DNA of 30,074 nucleotides from Nitrospira sp. ST-bin4 (GTDB taxonomy: Bacteria > Nitrospirota > Nitrospiria > Nitrospirales > Nitrospiraceae): assembly GCA_002083565.1 (NCBI GenBank), contig MSXM01000001.1, positions 1,559 through 31,632 on the forward strand, in the 5' to 3' direction. How positions within the stretch are numbered: the first letter of the stretch is position 1; the number at the start of each line of letters is the position of its first letter. The notes below the pieces were generated by a model. The model was not told where the DNA came from. It did no database searches and saw only the letters and a list, made by a program, of their open reading frames with translations. A program made the position numbers and the translations under genes. Shown in pieces: positions 1 to 7,701 of this stretch.

Positions 1-388
1 GGATCAGCCAGGCGCTGCAGGAGACAATCCCGACGATAAATACCCAATTGTACGCCACCTTGCCGGACTTTCCGAGAAACGGCCCCACAACGAAGAGAGA
101 CACCCCATAACCAATTGCGACGGCGAATAGAGTGACCAACGGAAGAATGATCGCCTGGAACGGCGTGATCCATGGCCATTCTTCCGGCGGTTTCGTCGTC
201 AGTTGCCGGGCCCCCATCCAGGCAATCACCAACGCACCACCATAGCCGATAAACTGGACGAGATCAGATGCCCGAAGTTTTCCCACGGCTGTTTCTCGAA
301 AGAGCGGAATTTGCCCCAGCACCATGGCCAGGAGAAAAGCCAGGACCATGGCCACACCGTATTCCATCATCCACTTGCGAGCATTCAT
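1..388 (-). CDS. Integral membrane protein of unknown function (C-terminus outside window)
   Basis: The reading frame opens with ATG at 388 and runs off the left edge with 129 codons visible. A perfect AGGAGG lies 6 bases before the ATG, which fixes the start. The product begins MNARKWMMEYGVAMVL and shows three or four hydrophobic stretches, at about residues 9-26, 43-58, 79-100 and 112-128, separated by short charged loops containing TTKPPEEW and GKSGK. It is therefore a multi-pass inner membrane protein. I see no catalytic or transport motif and do not recognise the family. It follows pafA on the same strand but is separated from it by about 310 bases holding an inverted-repeat element, so it need not belong to the proteasome operon. 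Confidence is high that it is a gene and low on any role. Confidence 0.8.
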   Translation of the reverse strand, partial: MNARKWMMEYGVAMVLAFLLAMVLGQIPLFRETAVGKLRASDLVQFIGYGGALVIAWMGARQLTTKPPEEWPWITPFQAIILPLVTLFAVAIGYGVSLFVVGPFLGKSGKVAYNWVFIVGIVSCSAWLI

Positions 389-486
389 CACGTTCCTCCT
401 CGGCAGCACCATTCGTGAATCGCGACCACGACTCAATATTGAACAAGAGTGTAGCATGAGGACGGTTCGCTCATAGAAACAATACG

Positions 487-682
487 TTAACCCGCATTAT
501 TCATGACGGTTCGTCGCGAAATTGCGGAGCCGCGTGGCGAGAGCGGCGCGCGATGCCCGGAGGACCTGAGGCGTACTCCTGCAGTACGTTGAAGGTCTGA
601 GGGGCGAGCCCGCCGCCCGTAGGCGTGTCGCAGCAGCGGATCGGCGCTTGCAGCAGAAGCGCTCATGAATAATGCGGGTTAA
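487..682. repeat. MITE-like element with 20-bp perfect terminal inverted repeats
   Basis: The left end TTAACCCGCATTATTCATGA (487-506) is repeated exactly in reverse complement at 663-682. The interior is GC-rich and has no credible reading frame. It contains a long imperfect hairpin near 568-600, with GACCT and CGTAC pairing to GTACG and AGGTC around a CCTGCAG core. A direct repeat TGACGGTTC occurs at 504-512 and 691-699. No transposase is present, so this is a non-autonomous inverted-repeat element or a REP/BIME-type intergenic repeat. It lies just downstream of pafA, where it could act as an mRNA 3' end. A half copy is at 2221-2266. Confidence 0.75.
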
Positions 683-697
683 AGAATGAATGACGGT

Positions 698-2188
698 TCA
701 GGTCGTCACGCCCTGCAGGTGGGATCGAACGTCCTGGACATAGGTTCTGAAAGGGTCCGGCATGGGGAAAGGGGCCCGCCCTCGTACCTGAAAGATTGAC
801 CAGTTGATAACATACGCAGGAAAGAACCGTTCATCCGGTCTTGGCTCGTCCGGTTCGGAAGGAGATCCACCAGCCAGCAGATGTTTCACCAGTTCACCCC
901 GCCCGAAGGCGCGAGTATTCTTGGGCGCATGGTCTGCGGCGATAGCCACTGCGCTGTCGGTAATAAGGCGAGGTACGCGGCCTTCCTCCAGCAACCCGTA
1001 ATAGAGACTCTTCCCCTGGTTCAGATTGTGGTACTCGAGATCGAGACTCTTCAACATGGGATCCTGCCACCCCGCCTGCTCCGCTTCACGGTAAGATTCC
1101 AACAGCCACAATTTCGACGCCCAATCGATCCGCCCCACCAGCTTGGTATAGTCTCCGCGCAAGTCTCGAAGCACCGCCTCCCATTGATTGAGCACCCAAT
1201 CAGTCTCCTCATCCTGCCCCCGGCAATGGGTGTGCGCCGCAGCCAAGAACTGCTCCTGAATATCGATCGCCGAAATCGTCTTGCCCGATTGCAGCTGGAC
1301 CAGCCACTGCCGGTCCTGATCTTGAGAAATCTCCTGCAAGCTCTCGACCGGCTCGTTGAGGTCGAGATCGGGCGGCGCATGGCCCTCCTCGATCAATTGC
1401 AATACCAGGCCGGTCGTGCCCAGTTTCAATGCGGTTGCATACTCCGCCATATTCGAGTCACCCAGCAGCAAATGGATACGCCGGTACTGGTTGGGGTCGG
1501 CCAGCGGTTCGTCCCGCGTATTCACAATCGCCCGGTTCTGCTGCACCCATTCGAAGAAATCGTTCACGATATGATCGGCACGCTGCGAAATCTGATACGG
1601 CAGCGGTGCACGGTCCGATCCATGCCCCAGTGAGGCACGCGGCACGATCAAGCGATCCACCTGAATCCAGGCATCTTGCGGGCTGGCTGATCCAACCCGG
1701 CCTGATCCGGTAAAAATCTGCCTGGTCACCAGAAAGGTCACGAGCGGCCCCAGCCCGCGCCTGGTGAACGGAAACCGCCTCGTCACTAGATAGTTCTCGT
1801 GAGACCCGAACGTCGCATCGGTCTCATGGTCGATGTTGTTCTTGATCAGCGACAGGTCATCGGCCCACCCCAATTCGTCGATCGCCTGTTGAAGCACGAG
1901 ATCGCCGGCGCGGTCCGATGCCACCACATCCGTCAGGCTGTTGCATTCGGGTGAGGCATATTCCAAATGCCCCATGTCGAGATACATCCGCCCCGCGTTG
2001 GTCAAGAACCCGCCGTTTCCAGGCGGCTCATCGTGACCGCGATGGTGAAGATCCAGCAGGCCGCGGCGCTGCACATTGAAAATATGATCGCGCAGCTTAT
2101 GCGCAAACCAGGCAGGGGAATGGTCGGGTCGATCTTGATGGACGAGAAGTCCATACTCCGTTTCCAATCCAAAAATTCGGTTCAGCAT
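698..2188 (-). CDS. pafA: Pup--protein ligase PafA
   Basis: PafA activates the C-terminal glutamate of Pup with ATP and joins it to substrate lysines, marking proteins for the proteasome. The 496-residue product has the carboxylate-amine ligase signature of the PafA/Dop family. GLETEYG at residues 7-13 carries the Mg-ATP glutamate. RMYLDMGHLEYASPEC at about 67-81 carries the catalytic aspartate, D71. It continues with KNN, GSHENYL, VTRQ, INTRDEPLADP and LGDSNMAEYATALKLGT. It lacks the ARGF-containing Dop loop seen in its neighbour, which is why I call it PafA rather than Dop. It is slightly longer than actinobacterial PafA, with an insert HHRGHDEPPGNGG near residues 48-60. The ATG at 2188 is preceded by AGGTT at suitable spacing. 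It is the last proteasome gene, 73 bases after prcA, with a repeat fragment in that gap. Confidence 0.94.
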   Translation of the reverse strand: MLNRIFGLETEYGLLVHQDRPDHSPAWFAHKLRDHIFNVQRRGLLDLHHRGHDEPPGNGGFLTNAGRMYLDMGHLEYASPECNSLTDVVASDRAGDLVLQQAIDELGWADDLSLIKNNIDHETDATFGSHENYLVTRRFPFTRRGLGPLVTFLVTRQIFTGSGRVGSASPQDAWIQVDRLIVPRASLGHGSDRAPLPYQISQRADHIVNDFFEWVQQNRAIVNTRDEPLADPNQYRRIHLLLGDSNMAEYATALKLGTTGLVLQLIEEGHAPPDLDLNEPVESLQEISQDQDRQWLVQLQSGKTISAIDIQEQFLAAAHTHCRGQDEETDWVLNQWEAVLRDLRGDYTKLVGRIDWASKLWLLESYREAEQAGWQDPMLKSLDLEYHNLNQGKSLYYGLLEEGRVPRLITDSAVAIAADHAPKNTRAFGRGELVKHLLAGGSPSEPDEPRPDERFFPAYVINWSIFQVRGRAPFPMPDPFRTYVQDVRSHLQGVTT

Positions 2189-2220
2189 GGGCTTAACCTA
2201 TCAGACGAAGAATGAAAAAG

Positions 2221-2266
2221 CGGATCGACGATTCAACCGAAGCGCTCATGAATAGTGCGGGCTAGG
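2221..2266. repeat. Half copy of the 487-682 inverted-repeat element
   Basis: The stretch aligns with 636-682, the right end of the MITE-like element. Both contain CGGATCG, then GAAGCGCTCATGAATA, then TGCGGG; TCATGAATAATGCGGGTTA at 663 corresponds to TCATGAATAGTGCGGGCTA at 2246 with two changes. No matching left end is seen nearby. It fills the prcA-pafA gap and includes the prcA stop codon at 2262-2264, so the last codon of prcA is probably supplied by the repeat. Confidence 0.65.
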
Positions 2267-3074
2267 AAAGAACAATCCCAATGTCCTTCGGCAGCAGTCG
2301 GCCCAGTTCGCCGGGCGTCACCGCCCGATACTTCGACGATCCTGATTGGCTACGGTCCAACAAGGCACACTCGATGGTTTTGTCCGCCACCGAGTCCCGC
2401 AGATGGGCATAAAGCGATGTCGTATCCATGGAAGCCGGTTCTTGCGTTGTCTCTTGGCTTGGCTCGGACGTCGTCTCTCCGGCCTTTTGCTGCGCTCGAT
2501 TGCCCAATGCCCAGGTTCGGAGCGCAATCCCGCAGGCCTGGCCTAATGAAGGAGGAGTGGGCGCCTGCTGTTGCAGATAGGCAACCATGTCGCGTTCCAC
2601 TGGTTTCGATGCAGCCAGCACGGCGCACTGAGCACCCTCTTCAAACGTGCCGTCATAGTTGATGACGAGGAGCGAATTCTTGCCGGCTTTCTGCCCTAAT
2701 TCAGCCAACAAAATCTTGGCGATAAACGGGGCTTTGAAGATCTCTTCAAACGCCTGTTTGATCACCGGTGCGATCCCGTACTTCACCATGCGGCCGCCCG
2801 TCACATCAGACGGCGACCGATTAAAACCTTCCACATGTGCCATTTCCAGCAGGCTGAATCTGATTTTTTCCAGATCCGCCGGATGCCCCATGCCGCCGAG
2901 TGCCAATCGATCGTAGATTTCGTAGAGTTTCGACGTCCCCTTGCTGACCGTCAGAAGAAGAATGCCGGAATCGTAGGTCAGCGCGACGATCGGACTGCCC
3001 TGTTTGAACTGTTCATCCAAATACCGCCGGCGATTACCGACCGCCTCAACCCACTTATATGGTTCTTCATACAT
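2262..3074 (-). CDS. prcA: Proteasome subunit alpha PrcA
   Basis: PrcA builds the outer heptameric rings of the 20S proteasome, forming the gate and the docking surface for the ATPase. The product is a Ntn-hydrolase fold protein without a catalytic threonine. It begins MYEEPYKWVEAVGNRRRYL and contains SPIVALTYDSGILLLT, KLYEIYDRLALGGMG, the DVTGGRMVKYG segment and VINYDGTFEEG, all at positions expected for bacterial alpha subunits. A Gln/Pro/Thr-rich insert (about residues 195-220) precedes a final ALLDRSQSG strand. I chose the ATG at 3074 over the TTG at 3083 because GAAGG lies 9 bases before the ATG but abuts the TTG. The gene overlaps prcB by 8 bases, which suggests coupled translation and matched subunit amounts. 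Confidence 0.92.
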   Translation of the reverse strand: MYEEPYKWVEAVGNRRRYLDEQFKQGSPIVALTYDSGILLLTVSKGTSKLYEIYDRLALGGMGHPADLEKIRFSLLEMAHVEGFNRSPSDVTGGRMVKYGIAPVIKQAFEEIFKAPFIAKILLAELGQKAGKNSLLVINYDGTFEEGAQCAVLAASKPVERDMVAYLQQQAPTPPSLGQACGIALRTWALGNRAQQKAGETTSEPSQETTQEPASMDTTSLYAHLRDSVADKTIECALLDRSQSGSSKYRAVTPGELGRLLPKDIGIVLS

Positions 3075-3840
3075 GACGCACAACCTTCGACTCGAAGAGT
3101 CTCTTCAATTGATCATCCGGCATGACACGAACTCCGTCCTTCGCAATCAACTTGATAATCGGGTACAGATTGGATTCACGATTCACTCCCCCGGTCGCCG
3201 AATCGAATTCTGCCGCGCTCGTTAAGAGACGCAAGGCCTGAATGGCCGCTTCTTCTTCGGTCGAAGCGGAAAGCGGGCGTTCTCCCCACGTGTTGAGATA
3301 ATGAAGAATCCCGCGAATCGTCGGTGAACCGGACCCTGAGACGGCATACTCCACCCCTTCGAACTCCGCGCCGAGAATGTCGTAGAAATAAATCTTGGCC
3401 GCCTCCTGCTCGAAATCATAGCCGGCAAACACCGGCACGACCGCGCCGGTCCCGGACAGAGCCGCCGGGACATTGTCCTTAAGCAGCTTCGAAACTGCTC
3501 GCAACTTGCCCTCGAAACTCAGCTCTTGCAGCTGCGTCCGCCGGTAGTACTTGAACGAATGCTCCAAGACCCGCACCATCTCGTAGGCCGTGGCCGGCAC
3601 GCCGGCGATGGCCATCACGCTGTGGCGATCGATCTCCAAGACCTTATCGGTCCGATCGTACATCACCATGTTGCCGGCCGTTGCGCGGCGGTCCCCGGCC
3701 ACCAACACGCCGTCCCGATACTTGAACGCCAGAATCGTCGTGGCCGTCATGAACTCTCGGCCCTCTCCTGCCATAGCCGACGCCCCGAGCTGATACCCCT
3801 GCTCCTTCAACAGCTGATAAAAATCTCCCTGCATCCCCAT
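3067..3840 (-). CDS. prcB: Proteasome subunit beta PrcB (catalytic)
   Basis: PrcB is the proteolytic subunit of the inner rings, made as a precursor that cleaves itself to expose an N-terminal threonine. Here a 33-residue propeptide precedes TTILAFKYRDGVLVAGDRRAT, cut here to the key residues: Thr34 becomes mature Thr1. Mature D17 (Asp50) and K33 (Lys66) fall exactly where the N-terminal hydrolase mechanism needs them. The motif YAVSGSGSP near residues 164-172 is also typical. The subunit therefore looks active. Two ATGs (3840 and 3834) each have a purine-rich ribosome site, GAGGT and GAGGGA respectively, so the precursor may start two residues later. An inverted-repeat spacer of 178 bases separates it from pup, and the gene overlaps prcA. 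Confidence 0.94.
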   Translation of the reverse strand: MGMQGDFYQLLKEQGYQLGASAMAGEGREFMTATTILAFKYRDGVLVAGDRRATAGNMVMYDRTDKVLEIDRHSVMAIAGVPATAYEMVRVLEHSFKYYRRTQLQELSFEGKLRAVSKLLKDNVPAALSGTGAVVPVFAGYDFEQEAAKIYFYDILGAEFEGVEYAVSGSGSPTIRGILHYLNTWGERPLSASTEEEAAIQALRLLTSAAEFDSATGGVNRESNLYPIIKLIAKDGVRVMPDDQLKRLFESKVVRHV

Positions 3841-3882
3841 TCCCTCTTACCTCATATCCTGTTTTCTATCCCCAGGATAGCT

Positions 3883-4010
3883 GCACAGTTAGGGTTGACT
3901 GCGCGCATCGAACGAGGCCCGGCGGCATTCCACCCGCCCACCCCGCGGCGCCAAGACGCCACGTTTTCCCGGGAGGGCGCGCGTTCGGCGAGCACACACC
4001 CTGACTGTGC
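3883..4010. repeat. Inverted-repeat element inside the proteasome operon, between pup and prcB
   Basis: GCACAGTTAGGGT at 3883-3895 is the reverse complement of ACCCTGACTGTGC at 3998-4010 with one mismatch. Inside it CGAACG (about 3911) pairs with CGTTCG (about 3982), next to GCGCGC on both sides, so most of the 128 bases could fold into one long stem. No protein is encoded. A second small inverted repeat, TATCCTG/CAGGATA, lies at 3855-3879 directly before prcB. It may be a MITE-like insertion, a transcript processing or attenuation site, or both. Confidence 0.6.
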
Positions 4011-4018
4011 GGCCATCC

Positions 4019-4213
4019 TCATTCCCCCGTCCGTTGCCGGTACCGCTCCGCTTGCTTCGGATCGACCTTTCTCATCCGCTTGAGAAGACTGTCTTTATCC
4101 GGCGATCCAACGTCAGGCCTCTTAGGCCCCCCGCCTTCTTCCGAAGGACCGGGCTGTTTAGGCATGGGGTCGACCGGTCCTTCTCGCCGCTCCGGCATCG
4201 CAATATGTGTCAT
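4019..4213 (-). CDS. pup: Prokaryotic ubiquitin-like protein Pup (UBact type, C-terminal Glu)
   Basis: Pup is the small, largely disordered tag that PafA links to lysines through its last residue. The 64-residue product is rich in Pro, Gly, Glu and Lys. It has a short helical segment, SPDKDSLLKRMRKVDPKQAE, and ends RYRQRTGE. The last residue is Glu, not Gln, so no deamidation is needed before ligation. It differs strongly from actinobacterial Pup, which ends GGQ or GGE, and matches what has been called UBact in Gram-negative phyla (established knowledge). The start ATG overlaps the dop stop (ATGA), and AAAGGA lies 9 bases upstream. The alternative ATG at 4198 (MPERREG) has no ribosome site. 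Six lysines are available for chain formation or self-tagging. Confidence 0.93.
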   Translation of the reverse strand: MTHIAMPERREGPVDPMPKQPGPSEEGGGPKRPDVGSPDKDSLLKRMRKVDPKQAERYRQRTGE

Positions 4214-5736
4214 GATTCTGTGTCCTTTCTATCGTTCCACGCCTTCAATGCATCCAGCGGAGAATCGGCGGTCTCAAACCGTTCGGCGCAGGCCCTCACA
4301 TCGGCAGGCTCGAACAGATCGCCCATCTCCAGGGTACGCGGCATGAGCCCTCCCGTGAACTGAATACGCTCCCACTGCATGGATCTGATGTGTTCGGGAA
4401 ACCGTCTGATACAAAGCCCGCGCAATCCTCCCCTGGTATCGGATGGACCCACAGATAAGGCCCGTTCAACGTCGGCCTCGGTCGTCATTCGCCAGGCCTT
4501 CCCATCCGCCTCAAGTCCCAGATAGAGCCCGCGTGCAGGATGCACATTGTGATAGGCCAAATCCAAACTGGCCAACCACGGATCATCCCACCCGATCCGC
4601 TCTTCGCGCATGAAGGTCTCCAGCAGCCACAGCTTGGTGACCCAATCCAATTTGCCGACCAGACGCTGGCGGTCCTGTGCCAGCAACCGGAGCGTCTCGC
4701 CCCATTCGTTCAAGACCCAGTCCGATTCTTCATCGAGGCCGGCCAGTGTTCGCTTCGCCGCTCGATAATACTCCTCCTGAATATCCAGGGCCGTGATAGT
4801 CTGCCCATTCTGTCGTCGCACCGCCGCCTTGAGGTCGATGTCGCGCGAGAGCTGTTTCACCGCCGTCACAGGCTGCTCTAACTCAAGAGACGGAGCTGCG
4901 CCGCGTTCGATCAAGTCCAGCACCAACTGCGTCGTCCCAACTTTCAACGCCGTGGCGTACTCACACATGTTGGCATCACCGATGATCAGATGGAGGCGGC
5001 GATATTTCTTCGGATCGGCATGCGGCTCATCCCGCGTATTGAGAATCGGCCGATTGTGCATCGTATCAACACTCAAATCCGTTTCCATGAAGTCCGCCCG
5101 CTGGGAGAGTTGAAACTGTCCCGGCACAACTCCCGATTCCTGCGCTTCAATCCCGACTTTGCCTGCGCCGGCGATTACTTGCCGGCTGACGAGGAACGGC
5201 AGCAGGCCCGCCCTCAGCTGTGGAAATGGAATAGAACGTAGCGCCAGATAGTTGTCGTGGCAGCCATAACTGTGTCCGTGAAAATCCGTATTGTTCTTAT
5301 AGAGTTGGACATACTCGCCGCCAAGGCTCTGATTCCTTCGATCTGCCGCCCGCTGGACAATCCGCTCACCGGCACGATCCTGCGCCAGCAGATCTTTTAA
5401 CTTTCGACATTCCGGAGTCGAATACTCCGGATGAGTATGGTCGTTGTAAAATCGCGCGCCATTCGGCAATACCAAGTCGCTTTTCATCTCATGGAAAGAA
5501 AATGGCCTGTGCGCATCGAGCTTGGCGAACTCGTCTTCTTCCTTGTCCTGCGCCAGCCCGGAGACGCGAAACCCCCGCGCGTCTTCATGAGGATCTTCAC
5601 CGGCGTAGTCCCAGCGCCGCTCGAACGACGCCGTCAAATGCGCCCGCACCAACTCCATGGACTCGACGACCGGATCAACTTCCTCCAGATCGTCCCGCGT
5701 GATGCCGTACTCTGTTTCGATGCCGAAAAGCCGCAT
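4210..5736 (-). CDS. dop: Depupylase/deamidase Dop
   Basis: Dop removes Pup from tagged proteins and, in species whose Pup ends in Gln, converts it to Glu. The 508-residue product belongs to the same ligase-like fold as PafA. GIETEYGI at residues 5-12 is the ATP/Mg strand, and FYNDHTHPEYSTPEC at 96-110 carries D99, equivalent to the catalytic aspartate. I assign Dop because of RRWDYAGEDPHEDARGF followed by a long insertion (about residues 56-88) corresponding to the Dop loop, which PafA lacks. KNN, HDNYL, FLVSRQV, NTRDEPHADP and IIGDANMCEYATALKVGT complete the pattern. Because Pup here already ends in Glu, depupylation is presumably its main task. It follows the ATPase gene by 84 bases and overlaps pup by 4. 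Confidence 0.93.
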   Translation of the reverse strand: MRLFGIETEYGITRDDLEEVDPVVESMELVRAHLTASFERRWDYAGEDPHEDARGFRVSGLAQDKEEDEFAKLDAHRPFSFHEMKSDLVLPNGARFYNDHTHPEYSTPECRKLKDLLAQDRAGERIVQRAADRRNQSLGGEYVQLYKNNTDFHGHSYGCHDNYLALRSIPFPQLRAGLLPFLVSRQVIAGAGKVGIEAQESGVVPGQFQLSQRADFMETDLSVDTMHNRPILNTRDEPHADPKKYRRLHLIIGDANMCEYATALKVGTTQLVLDLIERGAAPSLELEQPVTAVKQLSRDIDLKAAVRRQNGQTITALDIQEEYYRAAKRTLAGLDEESDWVLNEWGETLRLLAQDRQRLVGKLDWVTKLWLLETFMREERIGWDDPWLASLDLAYHNVHPARGLYLGLEADGKAWRMTTEADVERALSVGPSDTRGGLRGLCIRRFPEHIRSMQWERIQFTGGLMPRTLEMGDLFEPADVRACAERFETADSPLDALKAWNDRKDTES

Positions 5737-5820
5737 AATCGTTTGCTGACATGCTTACAAGTGACAAGTTAACAGGTTCGTCACCTGCATCGTGTCAGCT
5801 TGCCACCTGTCAGCCGTCTC

Positions 5821-7599
5821 TCAAATGATCTGACTCACCAGCCGTTCTTCAGACTGCCGTCCTCGGCGGAACGAAGAAATACCGACGACCTGTTCCGGAT
5901 GATGGTCCAGCAGCTTCAACCACTCTTCCGCCGCATCGTCCGGCGGCAACATCTCCCCCTGCCGGAATTCCTCCACCACCGCCTCGAACAGATCCTCGGC
6001 CAGCAGGCCGGCCGGCGCGCCCGATTGAATCGTCCGCTCGATCGCCTGTTCCTTCGCCCGCTGAACGATCGAGGAGAGGATCGCTCCGCTGACCAGGTCG
6101 CCACGATAGAGTACATTGTTCTGCCCGTTCCGTAATCGAATAGACAACAGCCGGTTCTCATCGGTCCGTTTGAAGATGGCCTCGATGGTTTCGTTGATCA
6201 AGGAGGCTACAGCCTGACGGGGTTCACCGCCCCGTTTTGCAATCACTGCCTGGTCCAACGGCAACGCCTCCGTCAGATACACCTTCAAGATCTCTGCTGA
6301 CGCCTCACGATTGGGCCGCGCGACTTTGATCTTCCGATCAATACGCCCAGGCCGGAGCACAGCCGGATCGATCAAATCGGGCCGGTTCGAGGCCAAAATG
6401 ATGACGACATCATGCAACGACTCGATGCCGTCCATCTCGCTGCAGAACATCGGCACGAGGGTGTTGGAAATATTGAAGGAACGCATGGCCCGCCGCGTAC
6501 CCAGCACCGACTCCGCCTCATCGATGAAGATGAACGGCAGCGCGCCCGCTTTCCGCCTCGCCCGCGCCTGGGCGAAGAGGTCGCGGACCATTCGCTCGGA
6601 CTCGCCCAGCCACATGTTGAGAATCTCAGGGCCCTTCACATGGAGGAACGCGCCGCTCGTAACCGGAGGACGCCCACCTGACGCCCTCGGATCATCCTGT
6701 TGCACCTGGCCCATCAACTTGGACAGACTCCCGGCCGCGGCCTGCCCGATCAGCGTCTTGCCGCATCCGGGAGGACCATAGAGCAGAAATCCTTTGGGTT
6801 GTGAAAACTTGAACTGCTCGAACGTCTTCGCATGGAGCAGCGGATACTCGACAGCTTTTCTGATCGCCGCGATCGCCTCACGCTGCCCGCCGATCTGCTC
6901 CCATGTGATCTTCGGCACTTCATCGAGCAGATGCTTGCCGGACGTCCGGTCCGCAAGCTTCTCGATCGCAATGCGAAACGTGGGATCGATCCGAACCTCG
7001 TCACCGGCCTTGAGGTCGATTCCAGCTAAGTCGGTAGACCGCTGTAAAATCAGCGGCTGCCGGCCCATCTCCTGTTCAAAGCGCAGCCGTCCATCCGGCA
7101 TCGCTTCGGCCAGCTTCAAAATCGGCCCGTTCCGATCGTAGCCGAGGGTTTTGATGACGGCATAGGCATCATTCACCAGGATCTGCGCACCGATCTTGAG
7201 GTCCCCTGCTTCGACGCGCGGATCGACGTTGGCATAGTACTCGGCCCCGCCGACCAGGATGCGCGCGAGCCCTTCACCGGGAATCTCCAGCAAAGTGCCG
7301 ATGCGGTTGGCCGGCGCGGTCAGCTTGGCCGTGACCTCGCTCAGTTTCTTGAATTCGGCCTCGCGTTGCTGATGTGAAGCTGCTTCCAGCATGACCGCAT
7401 GGCGAAGTTTATAGAGAATACTCCGGCGAGGGTCTTCTTCTGGAAACGACTCCAAGCACTGCTCGATCAGAGCAAGCGGGTCAATCCCAGCCCCAGGCCC
7501 CTGCCCTGCCCCTGACCGCGCTTCGCGCGTGCTGTCTTGGCGATCACTCCCCTGGCCCGGTTGATGCGTGCCACTATCGTTTGCGCGATGATCGCCCAT
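5821..7599 (-). CDS. mpa: Proteasomal ATPase ARC/Mpa
   Basis: This AAA+ ring ATPase recognises pupylated proteins, unfolds them and feeds them into the proteasome. Of its 592 residues, about 1-38 form a low-complexity tail. Residues 60-98 form a coiled coil suited to Pup binding, and residues 99-215 form the double OB interdomain. The AAA module follows: Walker A GPPGCGKT at 275-282, Walker B FIFIDE at 356-361, sensor 1 at N405 and arginine fingers near R416 and R419. A 20-residue Gly/Pro insert sits at about 297-316. The C-terminus reads RLVSQII and so lacks the penultimate tyrosine (QYL) that opens the gate in mycobacterial Mpa. The ATG at 7599 is preceded by GAGGAG 6 bases upstream. It appears to head the proteasome transcript, with a candidate promoter at 7657-7665. 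Confidence 0.94.
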   Translation of the reverse strand: MGDHRANDSGTHQPGQGSDRQDSTREARSGAGQGPGAGIDPLALIEQCLESFPEEDPRRSILYKLRHAVMLEAASHQQREAEFKKLSEVTAKLTAPANRIGTLLEIPGEGLARILVGGAEYYANVDPRVEAGDLKIGAQILVNDAYAVIKTLGYDRNGPILKLAEAMPDGRLRFEQEMGRQPLILQRSTDLAGIDLKAGDEVRIDPTFRIAIEKLADRTSGKHLLDEVPKITWEQIGGQREAIAAIRKAVEYPLLHAKTFEQFKFSQPKGFLLYGPPGCGKTLIGQAAAGSLSKLMGQVQQDDPRASGGRPPVTSGAFLHVKGPEILNMWLGESERMVRDLFAQARARRKAGALPFIFIDEAESVLGTRRAMRSFNISNTLVPMFCSEMDGIESLHDVVIILASNRPDLIDPAVLRPGRIDRKIKVARPNREASAEILKVYLTEALPLDQAVIAKRGGEPRQAVASLINETIEAIFKRTDENRLLSIRLRNGQNNVLYRGDLVSGAILSSIVQRAKEQAIERTIQSGAPAGLLAEDLFEAVVEEFRQGEMLPPDDAAEEWLKLLDHHPEQVVGISSFRRGRQSEERLVSQII

Positions 7600-7656
7600 G
7601 GAGAACTCCTCATGTCAGACTGAAAACAAGGAGGGAAGCAGATGTGTCAGTGAAGC

Positions 7657-7665
7657 ATCTTAGCA
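7657..7665 (-). promoter_or_regulatory. Candidate extended -10 promoter for the proteasome cluster
   Basis: Read on the minus strand the bases are TGCTAAGAT, an extended -10 element 57 bases before the mpa ATG, in the gap after htrA. The same TGCTAnnnT pattern precedes several other genes in this window. No good -35 is visible. htrA ends only 102 bases upstream of mpa, so read-through from it is also possible. Confidence 0.4.
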
Positions 7666-7701
7666 TAGATTCTTTGCTGTCCGCCCAGACGCCTCTCCCC
7701 A

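Noticed and set aside
881..1633. 250-codon plus-strand frame inside pafA
   Set aside because: It is the complement of a well-recognised gene in GC-rich DNA. It has no ribosome site, and its composition is mirror-like.
5740..5820. Inverted GCTGACA/TGTCAGC and CAGGT/ACCTG pairs between mpa and dop
   Set aside because: The arms are short and imperfectly spaced, so a functional site could not be separated from chance.
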